Part shown: in pieces, positions 45,936 to 56,028 of the stretch | Layout: each line of letters opens with the position of its first letter | How positions within the stretch are numbered: the first letter of the stretch is position 1 | Assembly (NCBI RefSeq): GCF_000418555.1 | Contig: NZ_ATKM01000011.1 | Span: 496,001-560,000, forward strand | DNA: 64,000 nt | Reading direction: 5' to 3' | Origin: Pseudomonas sp. P818 | Lineage (GTDB): Bacteria > Pseudomonadota > Gammaproteobacteria > Pseudomonadales > Pseudomonadaceae | Program-made: the position numbers and the translations under genes | Notes under the pieces: generated by a model | What the model saw: the letters and a program-made list of their open reading frames with translations, nothing else | What the model was told of the DNA's origin: nothing | Database searches by the model: none

Positions 45936-46520
45936 TCAGTAATAGGCGTTTTCGCGATTGCTGTGGTCGGTCACGTCACGCACGCCCTTGAGCTCCGGAA
46001 TACGCTCGAGCAGGGTTTTCTCGATGCCTTCCTTGAGCGTGTAATCAGCCTGACCACAACCCTGGCAACCACCACCGAACTGCAGCACGGCGATACCTTC
46101 GTCGACCACGTCGACCAGGCTCACCTGGCCGCCGTGGCTGGCCAGACCGGGATTGATCTCGGTCTGCAGGTAGTAGTTGATGCGCTCGTTCAGCGGGCTG
46201 TCCTCATTGACCATCGGCACTTTGGCGTTCGGTGCCTTGATGGTCAGCTGGCCGCCCATGCGGTCGGTGGCGTAGTCGACTACGGCGTCTTCCAGGAAAG
46301 GCTCGCTTATGCCATCGATCCAGGCGGTGAAGCTGGCCAGGCCAACGGCGGTGTCTTCGGGCTTCTGTTCACCCGGTTTGCAGTAGGCGATGCAGGTTTC
46401 CGCATAAGGCGTACCTGGCTGGGTGATGAAAACGCGGATGCCGATACCCGGGGTGTCCTGCTTGCTCAGCAGCTCGGCCAGGTAATCTTCGGCAGCTTGG
46501 GTAATGGTGATGGCACTCAT
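45936..46520 (-). CDS. nfuA: Fe-S biogenesis protein NfuA
   Basis: A 194-residue carrier for 4Fe-4S clusters. The N-terminal domain is a degenerate A-type scaffold ([15 protein letters not shown]), and the C-terminal Nfu domain has the essential CxxC at C152 and C155 ([13 protein letters not shown]). It delivers clusters to target apoproteins, especially under oxidative stress. AGGAG precedes the ATG. It is a single-gene unit. Confidence 0.95.
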   Translation of the reverse strand: MSAITITQAAEDYLAELLSKQDTPGIGIRVFITQPGTPYAETCIAYCKPGEQKPEDTAVGLASFTAWIDGISEPFLEDAVVDYATDRMGGQLTIKAPNAKVPMVNEDSPLNERINYYLQTEINPGLASHGGQVSLVDVVDEGIAVLQFGGGCQGCGQADYTLKEGIEKTLLERIPELKGVRDVTDHSNRENAYY

Positions 46521-46590
46521 GGCAACTCCTCACGGTCATGCGGCGGATTGTACGCCAAGTGACGACCTGAATATAGTCCTACTAATTTAC

Positions 46591-47610
46591 TCAGGATAAC
46601 GACTGCAGCCCTTCCCGCCCTGCTCGTTGCCCGACCCAGACTTTGGCACGAACGACAAAACGCTTTTCGATCAACTCATAGCTGCCCCAGGCCGCAACCG
46701 CAATCACCGGGATGCAGGCCGCGATCACGACGGCAGGTGCGAGATCCAGACGGGTCTGCAGGTACCACCCCAGGGATAGGACGATCACGTGCAGCAGATA
46801 GACCGAATACGAGCAGTCGCCCAGATGGCTCAGTAGCCGGTTGTCCTTGAACCAGGGCTCCATGGCGATACAGGCGGCGACGATCAACGCGCTCGGCAGC
46901 CCCCAATGCAGCAGGCGCATGGTGTTGTCGAAGTGGTAGATGGTCAGCAGCGAAGCCGCGATGACCAGCAGCGGCAGCCACAGCCCCTGGCGAATCCAAC
47001 CTCGCTTGTAAGCCACACCCAGGAGCATGCCGAAGATGAACTCGTAGACGATGCTGTTGCGGTAGAAGTCGCTCATCCACGGCTGGGTTGCCAACAGGCT
47101 GAACGTGGCCAGGGCCAGGACGATGAACAGCAGGCGCAGACGCTCGGTCACGATGAAGGCCAGGGCGAACAGCAGGTAGAAGAACATCTCGTAATTCAGC
47201 GTCCAGCCGACGTTGAGCGTCGGATAGAGGCCAAAGCCCCCAGGATTTTCGGCCGGTATGAAAAACAGCGAGAGCAGCAAATGGTGCAGGTCGAACTCCT
47301 GCACGGGCATCACCTGATTGGCGAAGGCGATGATCAGCGCCGCGATCAACGAGTAGAGCCAATAGGCCGGGACGATGCGCAGCACGCGATTGAGCATGAA
47401 GCGCCAGGGAGTGATGGTCTTGCCCTGGGTAGAGAGATAGATCACCAGCCCGCTGATGACGAAGAAGATGTCGACGCCAACCGCCCCCCTTTCGGCGAAC
47501 AGGCGACCGACGAAGCTGTCGGCCTGAAAATTGAAGAACACCTGCATGACGTGATGAAACACCACAACCCAGGCCGCCAATGCCCGTAAAGCCTGTACTG
47601 AAACCAGCAT
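46591..47610 (-). CDS. OafA-type membrane acyltransferase (339 aa)
   Basis: An acyltransferase-3 family protein with about ten membrane helices. It starts with the family pattern VQALRALAAWVVVFHHV (catalytic histidine in FHH), and the arginine-rich MLNRVLRIVPAYW follows near residue 75. Members acylate surface or periplasmic glycans. No glycan biosynthesis cluster is adjacent, so the acceptor is unknown. Confidence 0.88.
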   Translation of the reverse strand: MLVSVQALRALAAWVVVFHHVMQVFFNFQADSFVGRLFAERGAVGVDIFFVISGLVIYLSTQGKTITPWRFMLNRVLRIVPAYWLYSLIAALIIAFANQVMPVQEFDLHHLLLSLFFIPAENPGGFGLYPTLNVGWTLNYEMFFYLLFALAFIVTERLRLLFIVLALATFSLLATQPWMSDFYRNSIVYEFIFGMLLGVAYKRGWIRQGLWLPLLVIAASLLTIYHFDNTMRLLHWGLPSALIVAACIAMEPWFKDNRLLSHLGDCSYSVYLLHVIVLSLGWYLQTRLDLAPAVVIAACIPVIAVAAWGSYELIEKRFVVRAKVWVGQRAGREGLQSLS

Positions 47611-47725
47611 CTAACCGCCATTCCCCCTTTTGCTGAACTCGAGACCCGGCTGCCTGAATCAGGCAACCACAGGGTCCGACCGCAACGATGGGAGAAAGGT
47701 CGGCAAAAGCCAGGGGAACGACCTG

Positions 47726-50002
47726 CTAGAGATTCTGGTAGCGGTTCATGTCCAGCACCCCGGCCTCCAGCGGCTGGGTTTCGCGGATGTGCTCGGCCAG
47801 ATCATGAAAATAACGCCAGAACTCGGGATGGCTGCGGCGTATGCCCCAGCGCTCGACGATACGCTCGAAGGATTGTGCGTCGCGCACGCTTTCCATCTGC
47901 TTGACGAAGGCATCCACCTCCCCGGCTTTGACGTTGAAGAGAAAGTTCGGATAGCTGCTCATCACCTCGGGATAGATGGTCAGGGTGTCCAGGCGTGGCT
48001 GATAACGCAGCTCCTCACCCAACATGAAGGCCACATTGCTGTGTGCACGGTTGCGCAACAGGCTGTAGATCTCCCGCGAACCGTCGCTCAGTTCCACTCG
48101 CAGCATGGTCGCTTCCGGCAGTTGATCGATCACCCGCAAACCGCCCGCCGGACGACTGGCCAGACGCGACAGCGCCTGTTCGGCATGTTGCAGCTCCTTG
48201 GGCAGATCGTCGCGATAACAGTGCGCACCAGCGCAGCGGTTGATCGGATCGGGACGTGCATTCAGCCTGTCATAGCGCTGCAGCAACTGTTCGGCGAACT
48301 GCTTCTTCGGGTCCTTGCCATTCAGCGCGATAGCGCTCGGCGAACGGTGATCGACCGAGGTGTAGTCCAGCAGCATCTTCAGCTTGCCGCTGTTCTGGTA
48401 CCAGTCGTCCAGGTAGGCCTCACGCGAACGAGCCGGCAGCAGGCGCAGGAAGTTCACCTCGGCGCCGTTACGGATCAGGTCGAAGTACAGGCGCGTCTGC
48501 GCCTGATGCGAGACATTGCCGAACACGTCGAAGTTGACCACCAACTGGTAGTAGGTGCGCTCCAGCAGCGGATAGTCCAGCCACCAGAGGGTCTGCGGTA
48601 TCTCACCCAGCAGGCCTTTACGCACCGAGGCACTGTCATGCTGGCGGAAGATCGACAACAACGCGTTGTCGTTGCCACTCCAGATGTGTTCCCAGTCGGC
48701 CGGCGGCGCATCGGCGTAAGCGCTCCTGCGCAGGTTCTCGTAGTCGTTGCGCTTGTTGCGATAGTCGCGCCACAACCCCAGCAGATCGCCGATATCGTCG
48801 ATCTGGCCGGGCATGGCCAAAAGCGGCGTGGCCTCTCGTCGATACTCGGCATCGGTGAGGTAAAGGTCATGCTCCGGGGCCTGGAACAGCGCCCAGAAAT
48901 TGTCGCGAATCACGTCGGTGGCGATCTGCCCACGGCACACCGGGCCACGAATAAAGGTGCGCACGAAGTATTCGGCGTTATCCAGCATGAACTGATAACG
49001 CGCCTGCGCCGGAATCGCGGCGAAGGTTTCGAACGGGTTGGCCCGACGTTGCGCGCCGTAGCCCGGCACCGCGTCCAACGTCCAGTCCTCAGCGAAGAAC
49101 AGCGCCTTGACCCGCGCCAGCTTGTCCTCGCTCAGCGGATAGGTGATGTGCGTCTTGTGCACGATCACACCCTGGATCGGCCACAGACGGTAGTAGAACT
49201 CGGAGCCTGGATCATCGTTCGGGCGGCGCGTGGCGATGGGGTCTATGGGTTTGCCGCTGGGGGTACGCGAGCGCACCATCTGGAAGAAGTGGCCAGGCTC
49301 GCTACCCTGGAAGTGCAGATGCGCCAGGAACAGGTGCTCGTACAGCCAGCGTGAGACCAGATCCTGCCGCGCACCGGGGGCATTGAGGAAATTCTCCCAC
49401 TGCTCCACCTGACGCAACTCGACCGCGCTGGGTTTGAGCGCCTGCTCGGCGACGGGCGCCCCCTGCGCCAGCCACCGTTCCAGGGTGGCGTACTCGTCAT
49501 CGTTCAGACCGGTCACCGCGAACGGCATGCCGCCGTGGGGATTCTTCTGCGCATAGGCGGCAAACTCACCCGGCAGTGGGCAGCTGTTGCTGCGGGTGAT
49601 GGCTATATCGAGGTTGTCAGGGAGCTTGGCGTTGGGCTCGAGCGGCTGGCTGCGCCCAAGCTCCAGCATGCGCTTGATCAGTGCAGCCTGGCCGTTCTCG
49701 CCATCGAGCACCGAATGAAAGTCGCGTTTACGCCAGGCCGCCTCACCCTGCGCGTCCAGATACAACCGTGTGGTGGCCTGCGCCTTGCTGCGCGTGCCGT
49801 CATACACCAATTGTTTGCTGGCCCCCCGCAGGACGCCGTCCCCGCTGCCGAGATTGAGCTGGCAGGGGGCGTCATAACAGGTGTGGCATGCCACGCACTT
49901 GTGGGTGAGGATGGGCTGGATGTCGTCGATGTAGGAAATCGCTTCGGCGCGGGCCAGGCCAGCTGCGAAGGAAAGAAACAACAATGCAGCAGGCTTGAGC
50001 AT
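47726..50002 (-). CDS. cti: Fatty acid cis/trans isomerase Cti
   Basis: A 758-residue periplasmic cytochrome c-type enzyme that converts cis-unsaturated phospholipid acyl chains to trans, stiffening membranes during solvent or heat stress. It has a cleavable signal peptide (ending GLARAE) and a single heme site CVACH at residues 36-40. The ATG at 50002 is preferred because AAGGA lies upstream; a GTG six bases earlier is too close to that site. It is divergent from metH, the arrangement known in P. putida. Confidence 0.93.
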   Translation of the reverse strand: MLKPAALLFLSFAAGLARAEAISYIDDIQPILTHKCVACHTCYDAPCQLNLGSGDGVLRGASKQLVYDGTRSKAQATTRLYLDAQGEAAWRKRDFHSVLDGENGQAALIKRMLELGRSQPLEPNAKLPDNLDIAITRSNSCPLPGEFAAYAQKNPHGGMPFAVTGLNDDEYATLERWLAQGAPVAEQALKPSAVELRQVEQWENFLNAPGARQDLVSRWLYEHLFLAHLHFQGSEPGHFFQMVRSRTPSGKPIDPIATRRPNDDPGSEFYYRLWPIQGVIVHKTHITYPLSEDKLARVKALFFAEDWTLDAVPGYGAQRRANPFETFAAIPAQARYQFMLDNAEYFVRTFIRGPVCRGQIATDVIRDNFWALFQAPEHDLYLTDAEYRREATPLLAMPGQIDDIGDLLGLWRDYRNKRNDYENLRRSAYADAPPADWEHIWSGNDNALLSIFRQHDSASVRKGLLGEIPQTLWWLDYPLLERTYYQLVVNFDVFGNVSHQAQTRLYFDLIRNGAEVNFLRLLPARSREAYLDDWYQNSGKLKMLLDYTSVDHRSPSAIALNGKDPKKQFAEQLLQRYDRLNARPDPINRCAGAHCYRDDLPKELQHAEQALSRLASRPAGGLRVIDQLPEATMLRVELSDGSREIYSLLRNRAHSNVAFMLGEELRYQPRLDTLTIYPEVMSSYPNFLFNVKAGEVDAFVKQMESVRDAQSFERIVERWGIRRSHPEFWRYFHDLAEHIRETQPLEAGVLDMNRYQNL

Positions 50003-50059
50003 GGCCACGTCCTTGATTGCGATGCTGGCAATTCTAGCGAGACGGCGCCTCCAGCAACA

Positions 50060-50072
50060 TGAATGAAATTCA
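50060..50072 (+). promoter_or_regulatory. MetR box upstream of metH
   Basis: TGAA TGAAA TTCA is an exact fit to the MetR consensus TGAA-N5-TTCA. It lies 83 bases before the metH start, in the cti-metH intergenic region. Confidence 0.65.
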
Positions 50073-50154
50073 TGAAAACCGCCCGAGCGCTCCAGAACCC
50101 TGCAGCTTTGCTATCATCGCGCACCTTTGTTCCCGCTTTGCTCAGGTAGTCCTC

Positions 50155-53100
50155 ATGTCCGATCGCAGCGCCCGCCTCCAAGCCCTCCAGCAAGCCCTGA
50201 AGGAGCGCATCCTGATCCTCGACGGCGGCATGGGCACCATGATCCAGAGCTACAAGCTGGAAGAGGCCGACTATCGCGGCGAGCGCTTCGCCGACTGGCC
50301 GAGCGACGTCAAGGGCAACAACGACCTGCTGCTGCTGACCCAGCCGCAGATCATCGCCGCCATCGAGAAGGCCTATCTGGATGCCGGCGCCGACATCCTG
50401 GAAACCAACACCTTCAACGCCACCCGCGTGTCGCAGGCCGACTACGACATGGAGGAGCTGGTCTACGAGCTGAACGCCGCCGGCGCCCGTGTCGCCCGTG
50501 AAGTCTGTGATGCCAAGACCCTGGAAACCCCGGATCGCCCGCGCTTCGTTGCAGGCGTGCTCGGCCCGACCAGCCGCACCTGCTCGATCTCCCCGGACGT
50601 CAACGACCCCGGTTACCGCAACGTCACCTTCGACGAGCTGGTGGAGAACTACACCGAGGCCACCCGCGGCCTGATCGAGGGCGGCGCCGACCTGATCCTG
50701 ATCGAGACCATCTTCGATACCCTGAACGCCAAGGCGGCGATCTTCGCCGTGCAGCAGGTGTTCGAGGAAGACGGCGTCGAGTTGCCGATCATGATCTCCG
50801 GCACCATTACCGACGCCTCCGGCCGCACCCTGTCCGGCCAGACTACCGAGGCGTTCTGGAACTCGGTGCGCCATGCCAAGCCGATTTCCGTGGGTCTGAA
50901 CTGCGCCCTCGGCGCCAAGGACCTGCGCCCGTACCTGGAAGAGCTGGCCAACAAGGCCGACACCCATGTATCCGCGCACCCCAACGCCGGCCTGCCCAAC
51001 GCCTTTGGCGAGTACGACGAGTCGCCCGCCGAGATGGCGGCGGTAGTCGAAGAATTCGCCGCCAGCGGATTCCTCAACATCATCGGCGGTTGCTGCGGCA
51101 CCACTCCGGCGCATATCCAGGCGATCGCCGAGGCGGTGGCCAAGTACCCGCCGCGCGTGATCCCGGACATTCCCAAGGCCTGTCGCCTGTCGGGCCTGGA
51201 GCCCTTCACCATCGACCGCAACTCGCTGTTCGTGAACGTCGGCGAGCGCACCAACATCACCGGCAGCGCCAAGTTCGCCCGCCTGATCCGCGAGGAGAAC
51301 TACACCGAGGCCCTGGAAGTCGCCCTGCAGCAGGTGGAAGCCGGCGCCCAGGTGATCGACATCAACATGGACGAAGGCATGCTGGACTCCAAGGCCGCCA
51401 TGGTCAGGTTCCTCAACCTGATCGCCGGCGAGCCGGACATCTCTCGCGTGCCGATCATGATCGACTCCTCCAAGTGGGAGGTGATCGAAGCCGGCCTCAA
51501 GTGCATCCAGGGCAAGGGCATCGTCAACTCCATCTCCATGAAGGAAGGCGTCGAGCAGTTCAAGCATCACGCCCGCCTGTGCAAGCGCTATGGCGCCGCC
51601 GTGGTGGTCATGGCCTTCGACGAGGTCGGCCAGGCCGACACCGCCGCGCGCAAGAAGGAAATCTGCCAGCGCAGCTACGACATCCTGGTCAATGAAGTGG
51701 GCTTCCCGCCGGAAGACATCATCTTCGACCCGAATATCTTCGCCGTGGCCACCGGCATCGAGGAACACAACAACTACGCGGTGGACTTCATCGAAGCCTG
51801 TGCCTATATCCGCGACAACCTGCCGTTCGCCCTGTCCAGCGGTGGCGTGTCCAACGTGTCGTTCTCCTTCCGCGGCAACAACCCGGTGCGCGAAGCGATC
51901 CACTCGGTGTTCCTCTACTACGCGATCCAGAACGGCCTGACCATGGGCATCGTCAACGCCGGCCAGCTGGAGATCTACGACGAGATTCCCAAGGAGCTGC
52001 GCGACGCGGTCGAGGACGTGGTGCTCAACCGCAACGAGGGCGCCACCGAGGCGCTGCTGGCCATCGCCGACAAGTACAAGGGCGACGGCGCCGCCAAGGA
52101 AGTCGAGAACGAGGAATGGCGCTCGCTGCCGGTGGACAAGCGCCTGGAACACGCGCTGGTCAAGGGCATCACTGCCTTCATCGTCGAAGACACCGAAGAG
52201 TGCCGTCAGCAGTGCGCACGCCCCATCGAGGTGATCGAAGGGCCGCTGATGGCCGGCATGAACGTGGTCGGCGACCTGTTCGGCTCGGGCAAGATGTTCC
52301 TGCCGCAGGTGGTCAAATCCGCGCGGGTAATGAAGCAGGCCGTGGCGCACCTGATCCCCTTCATCGAAGCCGAGAAAGGCGACAAGCCGGAGGCCAAGGG
52401 CAAGATCCTCATGGCCACGGTCAAGGGCGACGTGCACGACATCGGCAAGAATATCGTCGGCGTGGTTCTTGGGTGTAATGGCTACGATATCGTCGACCTG
52501 GGCGTGATGGTGCCGGCGGAGAAGATCCTGCAGACCGCGCGCGACGAGAAATGCGACATCATCGGCCTGTCCGGGCTGATCACCCCCTCGCTGGACGAGA
52601 TGGTCCACGTCGCCAAGGAAATGCAGCGCCAGGGCTTCACCCTGCCGCTGATGATCGGCGGCGCCACCACCTCCAAGGCGCACACGGCGGTGAAGATCGA
52701 CCCGCAGTACAGCAACGATGCGGTGGTCTACGTCACCGACGCCTCGCGCGCCGTGGGCGTGGCCACCCAGCTGCTGTCCAAGGAGCTGAAGGCCGACTTC
52801 GTGCAGAAGACCCGCGAGGAATACGTGGTGGTGCGCGAGCGCACCGCCGCCCGCGCGACCCGCACCGAGCGCTTGAGCTATGCCGATGCCATCGCCAACA
52901 AGCCGGCCTTCGACTGGAACGGCTACGTCGCGCCGAAACCGGGCTTCACTGGCGCGCAGGTGCTGGACGACATAGACCTCAATGTGCTGGCCGAGTACAT
53001 CGACTGGACGCCCTTCTTCATCTCCTGGGATCTGGCCGGCAAGTATCCACGCATCCTCACCGACGAGATCGTCGGCGAAGCCGCCACCAGTCTGTTCAAC

Positions 53101-53865
53101 GACGCCCAGGCGATGCTGAAGAAGCTGATCGACGAGAAGCTGATCAAGGCCCGTGCCGTCTTCGGCTTCTGGCCCGCCAATCAGGTGCGTGACGACGATA
53201 TCGAAGTCTACGGCGACAACGGCGAACAGCTCGCCACCCTGCACCACCTGCGTCAGCAAACCATCAAGCCCGATGGCAAGCCGAATCTGTCCCTGGCCGA
53301 TTTCGTCGCGCCGAAGGACAGCGGCGTGACCGACTATGTCGGCGGCTTCATCACCACCGCCGGCATCGGCGCCGAGGAAGTGGCCAAGGCCTATGAGGCC
53401 AAGGGCGACGATTACAACTCGATCATGGTCAAGGCCCTGGCCGACCGCCTGGCCGAGGCCTGCGCCGAGTGGCTGCACGAGCGCGTGCGCAAGGAGTACT
53501 GGGGCTACGCAGCGGACGAGCAACTGGACAACGAGGCGCTGATCCGCGAGCAGTACAAGGGCATCCGCCCTGCCCCTGGCTACCCGGCCTGCCCGGATCA
53601 CACCGAAAAGGCCACGCTGTTCAAACTGCTCGACCCCGAGGCCGACTACAACAAGGCAGGCCGCAGCGGCGTGTTCCTCACCGAGCACTACGCCATGTTC
53701 CCGGCCGCCGCCGTGTCCGGCTGGTACTTCGCCCACCCCGAGGCGCAGTACTTCGCCGTGGGCAAGGTCGACAAGGATCAGATCGAGCGCTACAGCGAGC
53801 GCAAGGGTCAGGACATCGCCATCAGCGAACGCTGGCTGGCGCCGAACCTCGGCTACGACGACTGA
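50155..53865 (+). CDS. metH: Cobalamin-dependent methionine synthase
   Basis: A full-length 1236-residue MetH. Domains in order are the homocysteine-binding barrel with zinc ligands (GLNCALG and [10 protein letters not shown]), the methyltetrahydrofolate barrel ([16 protein letters not shown]), the cobalamin cap and Rossmann domains with the cobalt-ligating H761 in DVHDIG, and the AdoMet reactivation domain ([15 protein letters not shown]). It makes methionine from homocysteine. The ATG at 50155 is chosen because the domain begins there; an upstream in-frame ATG overlaps the promoter. No riboswitch was recognised. Confidence 0.96.
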   Translation: MSDRSARLQALQQALKERILILDGGMGTMIQSYKLEEADYRGERFADWPSDVKGNNDLLLLTQPQIIAAIEKAYLDAGADILETNTFNATRVSQADYDMEELVYELNAAGARVAREVCDAKTLETPDRPRFVAGVLGPTSRTCSISPDVNDPGYRNVTFDELVENYTEATRGLIEGGADLILIETIFDTLNAKAAIFAVQQVFEEDGVELPIMISGTITDASGRTLSGQTTEAFWNSVRHAKPISVGLNCALGAKDLRPYLEELANKADTHVSAHPNAGLPNAFGEYDESPAEMAAVVEEFAASGFLNIIGGCCGTTPAHIQAIAEAVAKYPPRVIPDIPKACRLSGLEPFTIDRNSLFVNVGERTNITGSAKFARLIREENYTEALEVALQQVEAGAQVIDINMDEGMLDSKAAMVRFLNLIAGEPDISRVPIMIDSSKWEVIEAGLKCIQGKGIVNSISMKEGVEQFKHHARLCKRYGAAVVVMAFDEVGQADTAARKKEICQRSYDILVNEVGFPPEDIIFDPNIFAVATGIEEHNNYAVDFIEACAYIRDNLPFALSSGGVSNVSFSFRGNNPVREAIHSVFLYYAIQNGLTMGIVNAGQLEIYDEIPKELRDAVEDVVLNRNEGATEALLAIADKYKGDGAAKEVENEEWRSLPVDKRLEHALVKGITAFIVEDTEECRQQCARPIEVIEGPLMAGMNVVGDLFGSGKMFLPQVVKSARVMKQAVAHLIPFIEAEKGDKPEAKGKILMATVKGDVHDIGKNIVGVVLGCNGYDIVDLGVMVPAEKILQTARDEKCDIIGLSGLITPSLDEMVHVAKEMQRQGFTLPLMIGGATTSKAHTAVKIDPQYSNDAVVYVTDASRAVGVATQLLSKELKADFVQKTREEYVVVRERTAARATRTERLSYADAIANKPAFDWNGYVAPKPGFTGAQVLDDIDLNVLAEYIDWTPFFISWDLAGKYPRILTDEIVGEAATSLFNDAQAMLKKLIDEKLIKARAVFGFWPANQVRDDDIEVYGDNGEQLATLHHLRQQTIKPDGKPNLSLADFVAPKDSGVTDYVGGFITTAGIGAEEVAKAYEAKGDDYNSIMVKALADRLAEACAEWLHERVRKEYWGYAADEQLDNEALIREQYKGIRPAPGYPACPDHTEKATLFKLLDPEADYNKAGRSGVFLTEHYAMFPAAAVSGWYFAHPEAQYFAVGKVDKDQIERYSERKGQDIAISERWLAPNLGYDD

Positions 53866-53872
53866 TGCAAAC

Positions 53873-53896
53873 GAGCCCGCGAAAGCGGGCTCTTTT
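53873..53896 (+). terminator. Terminator of metH
   Basis: GAGCCCGC (53873-53880) pairs with GCGGGCTC (53885-53892), with a GAAA loop and then TTTT. Confidence 0.9.
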
Positions 53897-53937
53897 CATT
53901 CGAAGGGAGACGACTCGCGCCGATCATCGAAAAACAC

Positions 53938-53965
53938 GAACTCCCGTACCTGAACGCGCCTCCAA
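53938..53965 (+). promoter_or_regulatory. Possible AlgU (sigma-E) promoter of osmE
   Basis: GAACTC (53938-53943) and TCCAA (53961-53965) are 17 bases apart, close to the AlgU pattern GAACTT-N16/17-TCTGA. osmE of P. aeruginosa has been reported as AlgU-dependent. The -10 match is partial. Confidence 0.45.
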
Positions 53966-54006
53966 CTCATGTCGAGCCAATTCGGCTCATTCGACGGAGC
54001 GATGAC

Positions 54007-54342
54007 ATGTACAAGCACAGCCTTGCAGTACTGGCCGTAGCGGCCGTGATGACCGGTTGCTCTACCCTCGAGAACCCGGTCGACTACGTGACCTTTCGCA
54101 ACGAACCTCTGGTCAAGCAGGTCGACCACGGCATGACCAAGGAACAGGTACGCACCCTCGGCGGCCCGCCCTCCTCGGAAGTACGCAATAGCGTCACTGG
54201 CGGCACCTGCAACAACTACGTGATGAATGTCGACGGTGTGGAACAGCCCTACTACGTGGACTTCGACGTCAACGGCCGCGTCGACAGCAAGGGGTTCATG
54301 ACCTGCGAACAACACCAGGGCAATCAGCGCAAAAGGCTCTGA
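54007..54342 (+). CDS. osmE: Osmotically inducible lipoprotein OsmE
   Basis: A 111-residue lipoprotein. The signal sequence ends in MTGC (cysteine at residue 18), and the mature part has an SmpA/OmlA-like fold with HGMTKEQVRTLGGPPSSE and the paired cysteines in GGTCNNY and MTCEQ. It is likely anchored in the envelope and induced by osmotic stress. GGAGCG lies just upstream of the ATG. Confidence 0.88.
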   Translation: MYKHSLAVLAVAAVMTGCSTLENPVDYVTFRNEPLVKQVDHGMTKEQVRTLGGPPSSEVRNSVTGGTCNNYVMNVDGVEQPYYVDFDVNGRVDSKGFMTCEQHQGNQRKRL

Positions 54343-54348
54343 ATGCGG

Positions 54349-54376
54349 TCAGCCCCGCTGCATGCAGCGGGGCTGA
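54349..54376. repeat. Perfect 28-base palindrome between osmE and the small peptide gene
   Basis: TCAGCCCCGCTGCA is followed directly by its exact reverse complement, giving a 14-base-pair stem. It lies between two converging genes and could stop transcription both ways, although no T run follows on either strand. Confidence 0.6.
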
Positions 54377-54381
54377 TGGGT

Positions 54382-54468
54382 CTAGAAGATCAGTTTGAAC
54401 AACCCGATCACCACGATCAGGCCGATGATGAAAATGATACCGGCGGTACCGCCTATGAATTTCAGCAT
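54382..54468 (-). CDS. 28-residue hydrophobic membrane peptide
   Basis: A very short gene with a strong ribosome site (AAAAAAGGAG nine bases before the ATG). It encodes 28 residues that are almost entirely one membrane helix (GGTAGIIFIIGLIVVIGLF) with a lysine near each end (residues 3 and 25). The codon choice is typical of the surrounding genes. Small single-helix proteins of this kind are known in many bacteria and often modulate membrane complexes. Its target is unknown. Confidence 0.65.
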   Translation of the reverse strand: MLKFIGGTAGIIFIIGLIVVIGLFKLIF

Positions 54469-54554
54469 GCTGATGCTCCTTTTTTGGGGGTTCACGAGTT
54501 GTGACCCAGCGAGAACCTCAGCGTTTAGCTTTTTTCCATCTGCGACAGCATTGA

Positions 54555-54848
54555 TCAGGCGCCCGGGCGGCGAACGATCTTGATGCTGTACTCCATCTGC
54601 GGCTTACGCGTCATGCTCACGGCACGCCGGGTGACGGTATCCAGGGTGATGTTCCAGAAGCCGCTGGAGGGTACGCGAATCTTCGCCGGGAACTTGATGA
54701 AGGCGCCGCCGTGGTAACTGTGCCGACCACGGTTCCTGAAGGCGCGAAAGTTGGCATCGTTCATCAGGCGGATGTTGCAGGGTTGCGAACACTGGATGAC
54801 CACCAGATCGCCCTCTTCCAGATGCTCGCGTTGATGGATGAATTTCAT
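54555..54848 (-). CDS. DUF1883 domain protein (97 aa)
   Basis: A small soluble protein with the DUF1883 pattern: KFIHQREHLEEGDLVVIQCS at the N-terminus, then MNDANFRAFRNRGRHSYHGG and a strand-rich C-terminal half ending in a basic tail. Function is unknown; some larger proteins pair this domain with a TIR domain. The ATG at 54848 is where the conserved domain begins. Confidence 0.85.
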   Translation of the reverse strand: MKFIHQREHLEEGDLVVIQCSQPCNIRLMNDANFRAFRNRGRHSYHGGAFIKFPAKIRVPSSGFWNITLDTVTRRAVSMTRKPQMEYSIKIVRRPGA

Positions 54849-54987
54849 CGTATTCGGACTCGGTGGTGAAACGGGGGCGCAATAGTGCCGCAAGCGGCGC
54901 GGCATCGCCAGCGCAGCTGACGACTCGCTTGCGCCCAAAGCACGCGCTACCTAGCATGCGCGTCCAACACAGAGACGCGCCGTTTTC

Positions 54988-56013
54988 ATGAAAGTCCTGC
55001 TCGACCGTATTCCCATCCTGATTGCCCTGCTCAAGCGCTATCCCGGCCTGGTCGCGCTGTTCGGCTTCTGCTCGGGCGTGGCCAGTTTCCTGCTGGTCGA
55101 CCGTCAGGCGCATCTGGCCAAGGTCTTGGGCGTGGTGCTGGTGGTCAGCTGGGTCTGGCTGATCCTGGAAAACCTGCTGCGCGAACGCATTGCCCAGCGC
55201 TTCGGCTTCGAGCTGCCGCTGCCATTGCTGCGCTATGGCACGCAGATGATCCATCAGGAGAGCCTGTTCTTCGTCCTGCCGTTCTTCTTCATCACCACCA
55301 CCTGGAACAGTGGGCAATTGCTGTTCAGTGGCCTGCTGGCGATCGCTGCGCTGGCCTCGATCACCGATCCGATCTACTACCGCTGGCTGGCGCCCAGGCG
55401 CTGGCTGCTGCTGATCTTTCACAGCCTGACGCTGTTCGCGGTGATGCTCACCGCGCTGCCGATCATCTTCCACCTCAGCACGCCACAGAGCTACCGCATC
55501 GCCCTGCTGGTCGCCACGCTGCTGGCGCTGCCGAGCCTGCCGGGGCTGATCGGTGGTGCCGGCTGGCGACGCATCCTGCTGCTGGCCGCCCTGCCTCTGG
55601 CCATGGCCAGTGCCGGATGGATGGCGCGGGTGTGGGTGCCGCCCGCCACACTGTGGCTGACCGAAGTGGCGATCAGTGACCGTTTCGATGGGCAGCAACG
55701 CACGCCAGGTGCAAGCCTGGAACGGGTCACACCGCAGCAACTGCATGACGATGGGCTCTATGCCTACACCTCGATCAACGCCCCGCGCGGACTCAACGAG
55801 CGCATCTATCACGTGTGGCAGCACAACGGTCGGGAAGTCGATCGCATCGCCCTGGATATCAGCGGCGGGCGCAAGCAGGGCTATCGCGCCTGGACGCACA
55901 AGCTCAACTTCCCTGCCTCGCCCGAGGGCCGCTGGCAGGTGCGAGTCGTCACCGAGGCCGGACAGATGATTGGTGTGCTGCGCTTCGACGTGGTCGACGC
56001 CCAGGCCAAGTGA
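54988..56013 (+). CDS. DUF5924 membrane protein with C-terminal DUF2914 domain
   Basis: A 341-residue protein. The N-terminal 210 residues hold about seven membrane helices. The C-terminal part (about 225-341) is a DUF2914 extracytoplasmic domain with the conserved RIYHVWQHNGREVDRIAL and WRVRV-like GRWQVRVVTEAG. Function is unknown, possibly binding of an envelope ligand. It ends 15 bases before the radical SAM gene and may be co-transcribed with it. Confidence 0.82.
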   Translation: MKVLLDRIPILIALLKRYPGLVALFGFCSGVASFLLVDRQAHLAKVLGVVLVVSWVWLILENLLRERIAQRFGFELPLPLLRYGTQMIHQESLFFVLPFFFITTTWNSGQLLFSGLLAIAALASITDPIYYRWLAPRRWLLLIFHSLTLFAVMLTALPIIFHLSTPQSYRIALLVATLLALPSLPGLIGGAGWRRILLLAALPLAMASAGWMARVWVPPATLWLTEVAISDRFDGQQRTPGASLERVTPQQLHDDGLYAYTSINAPRGLNERIYHVWQHNGREVDRIALDISGGRKQGYRAWTHKLNFPASPEGRWQVRVVTEAGQMIGVLRFDVVDAQAK

Positions 56014-56028
56014 TAGCATGCGCGCCCC

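Noticed and set aside
50009..50154. Possible riboswitch (cobalamin, SAM or SAH) before metH
   Set aside because: The leader is short and lacks the conserved elements or a long paired region. A MetR box explains control better.
49678..53736. A 4 kb open frame on the minus strand opposite metH
   Set aside because: Same cause. metH is a complete, recognised enzyme on the plus strand, and the antisense product is low-complexity.
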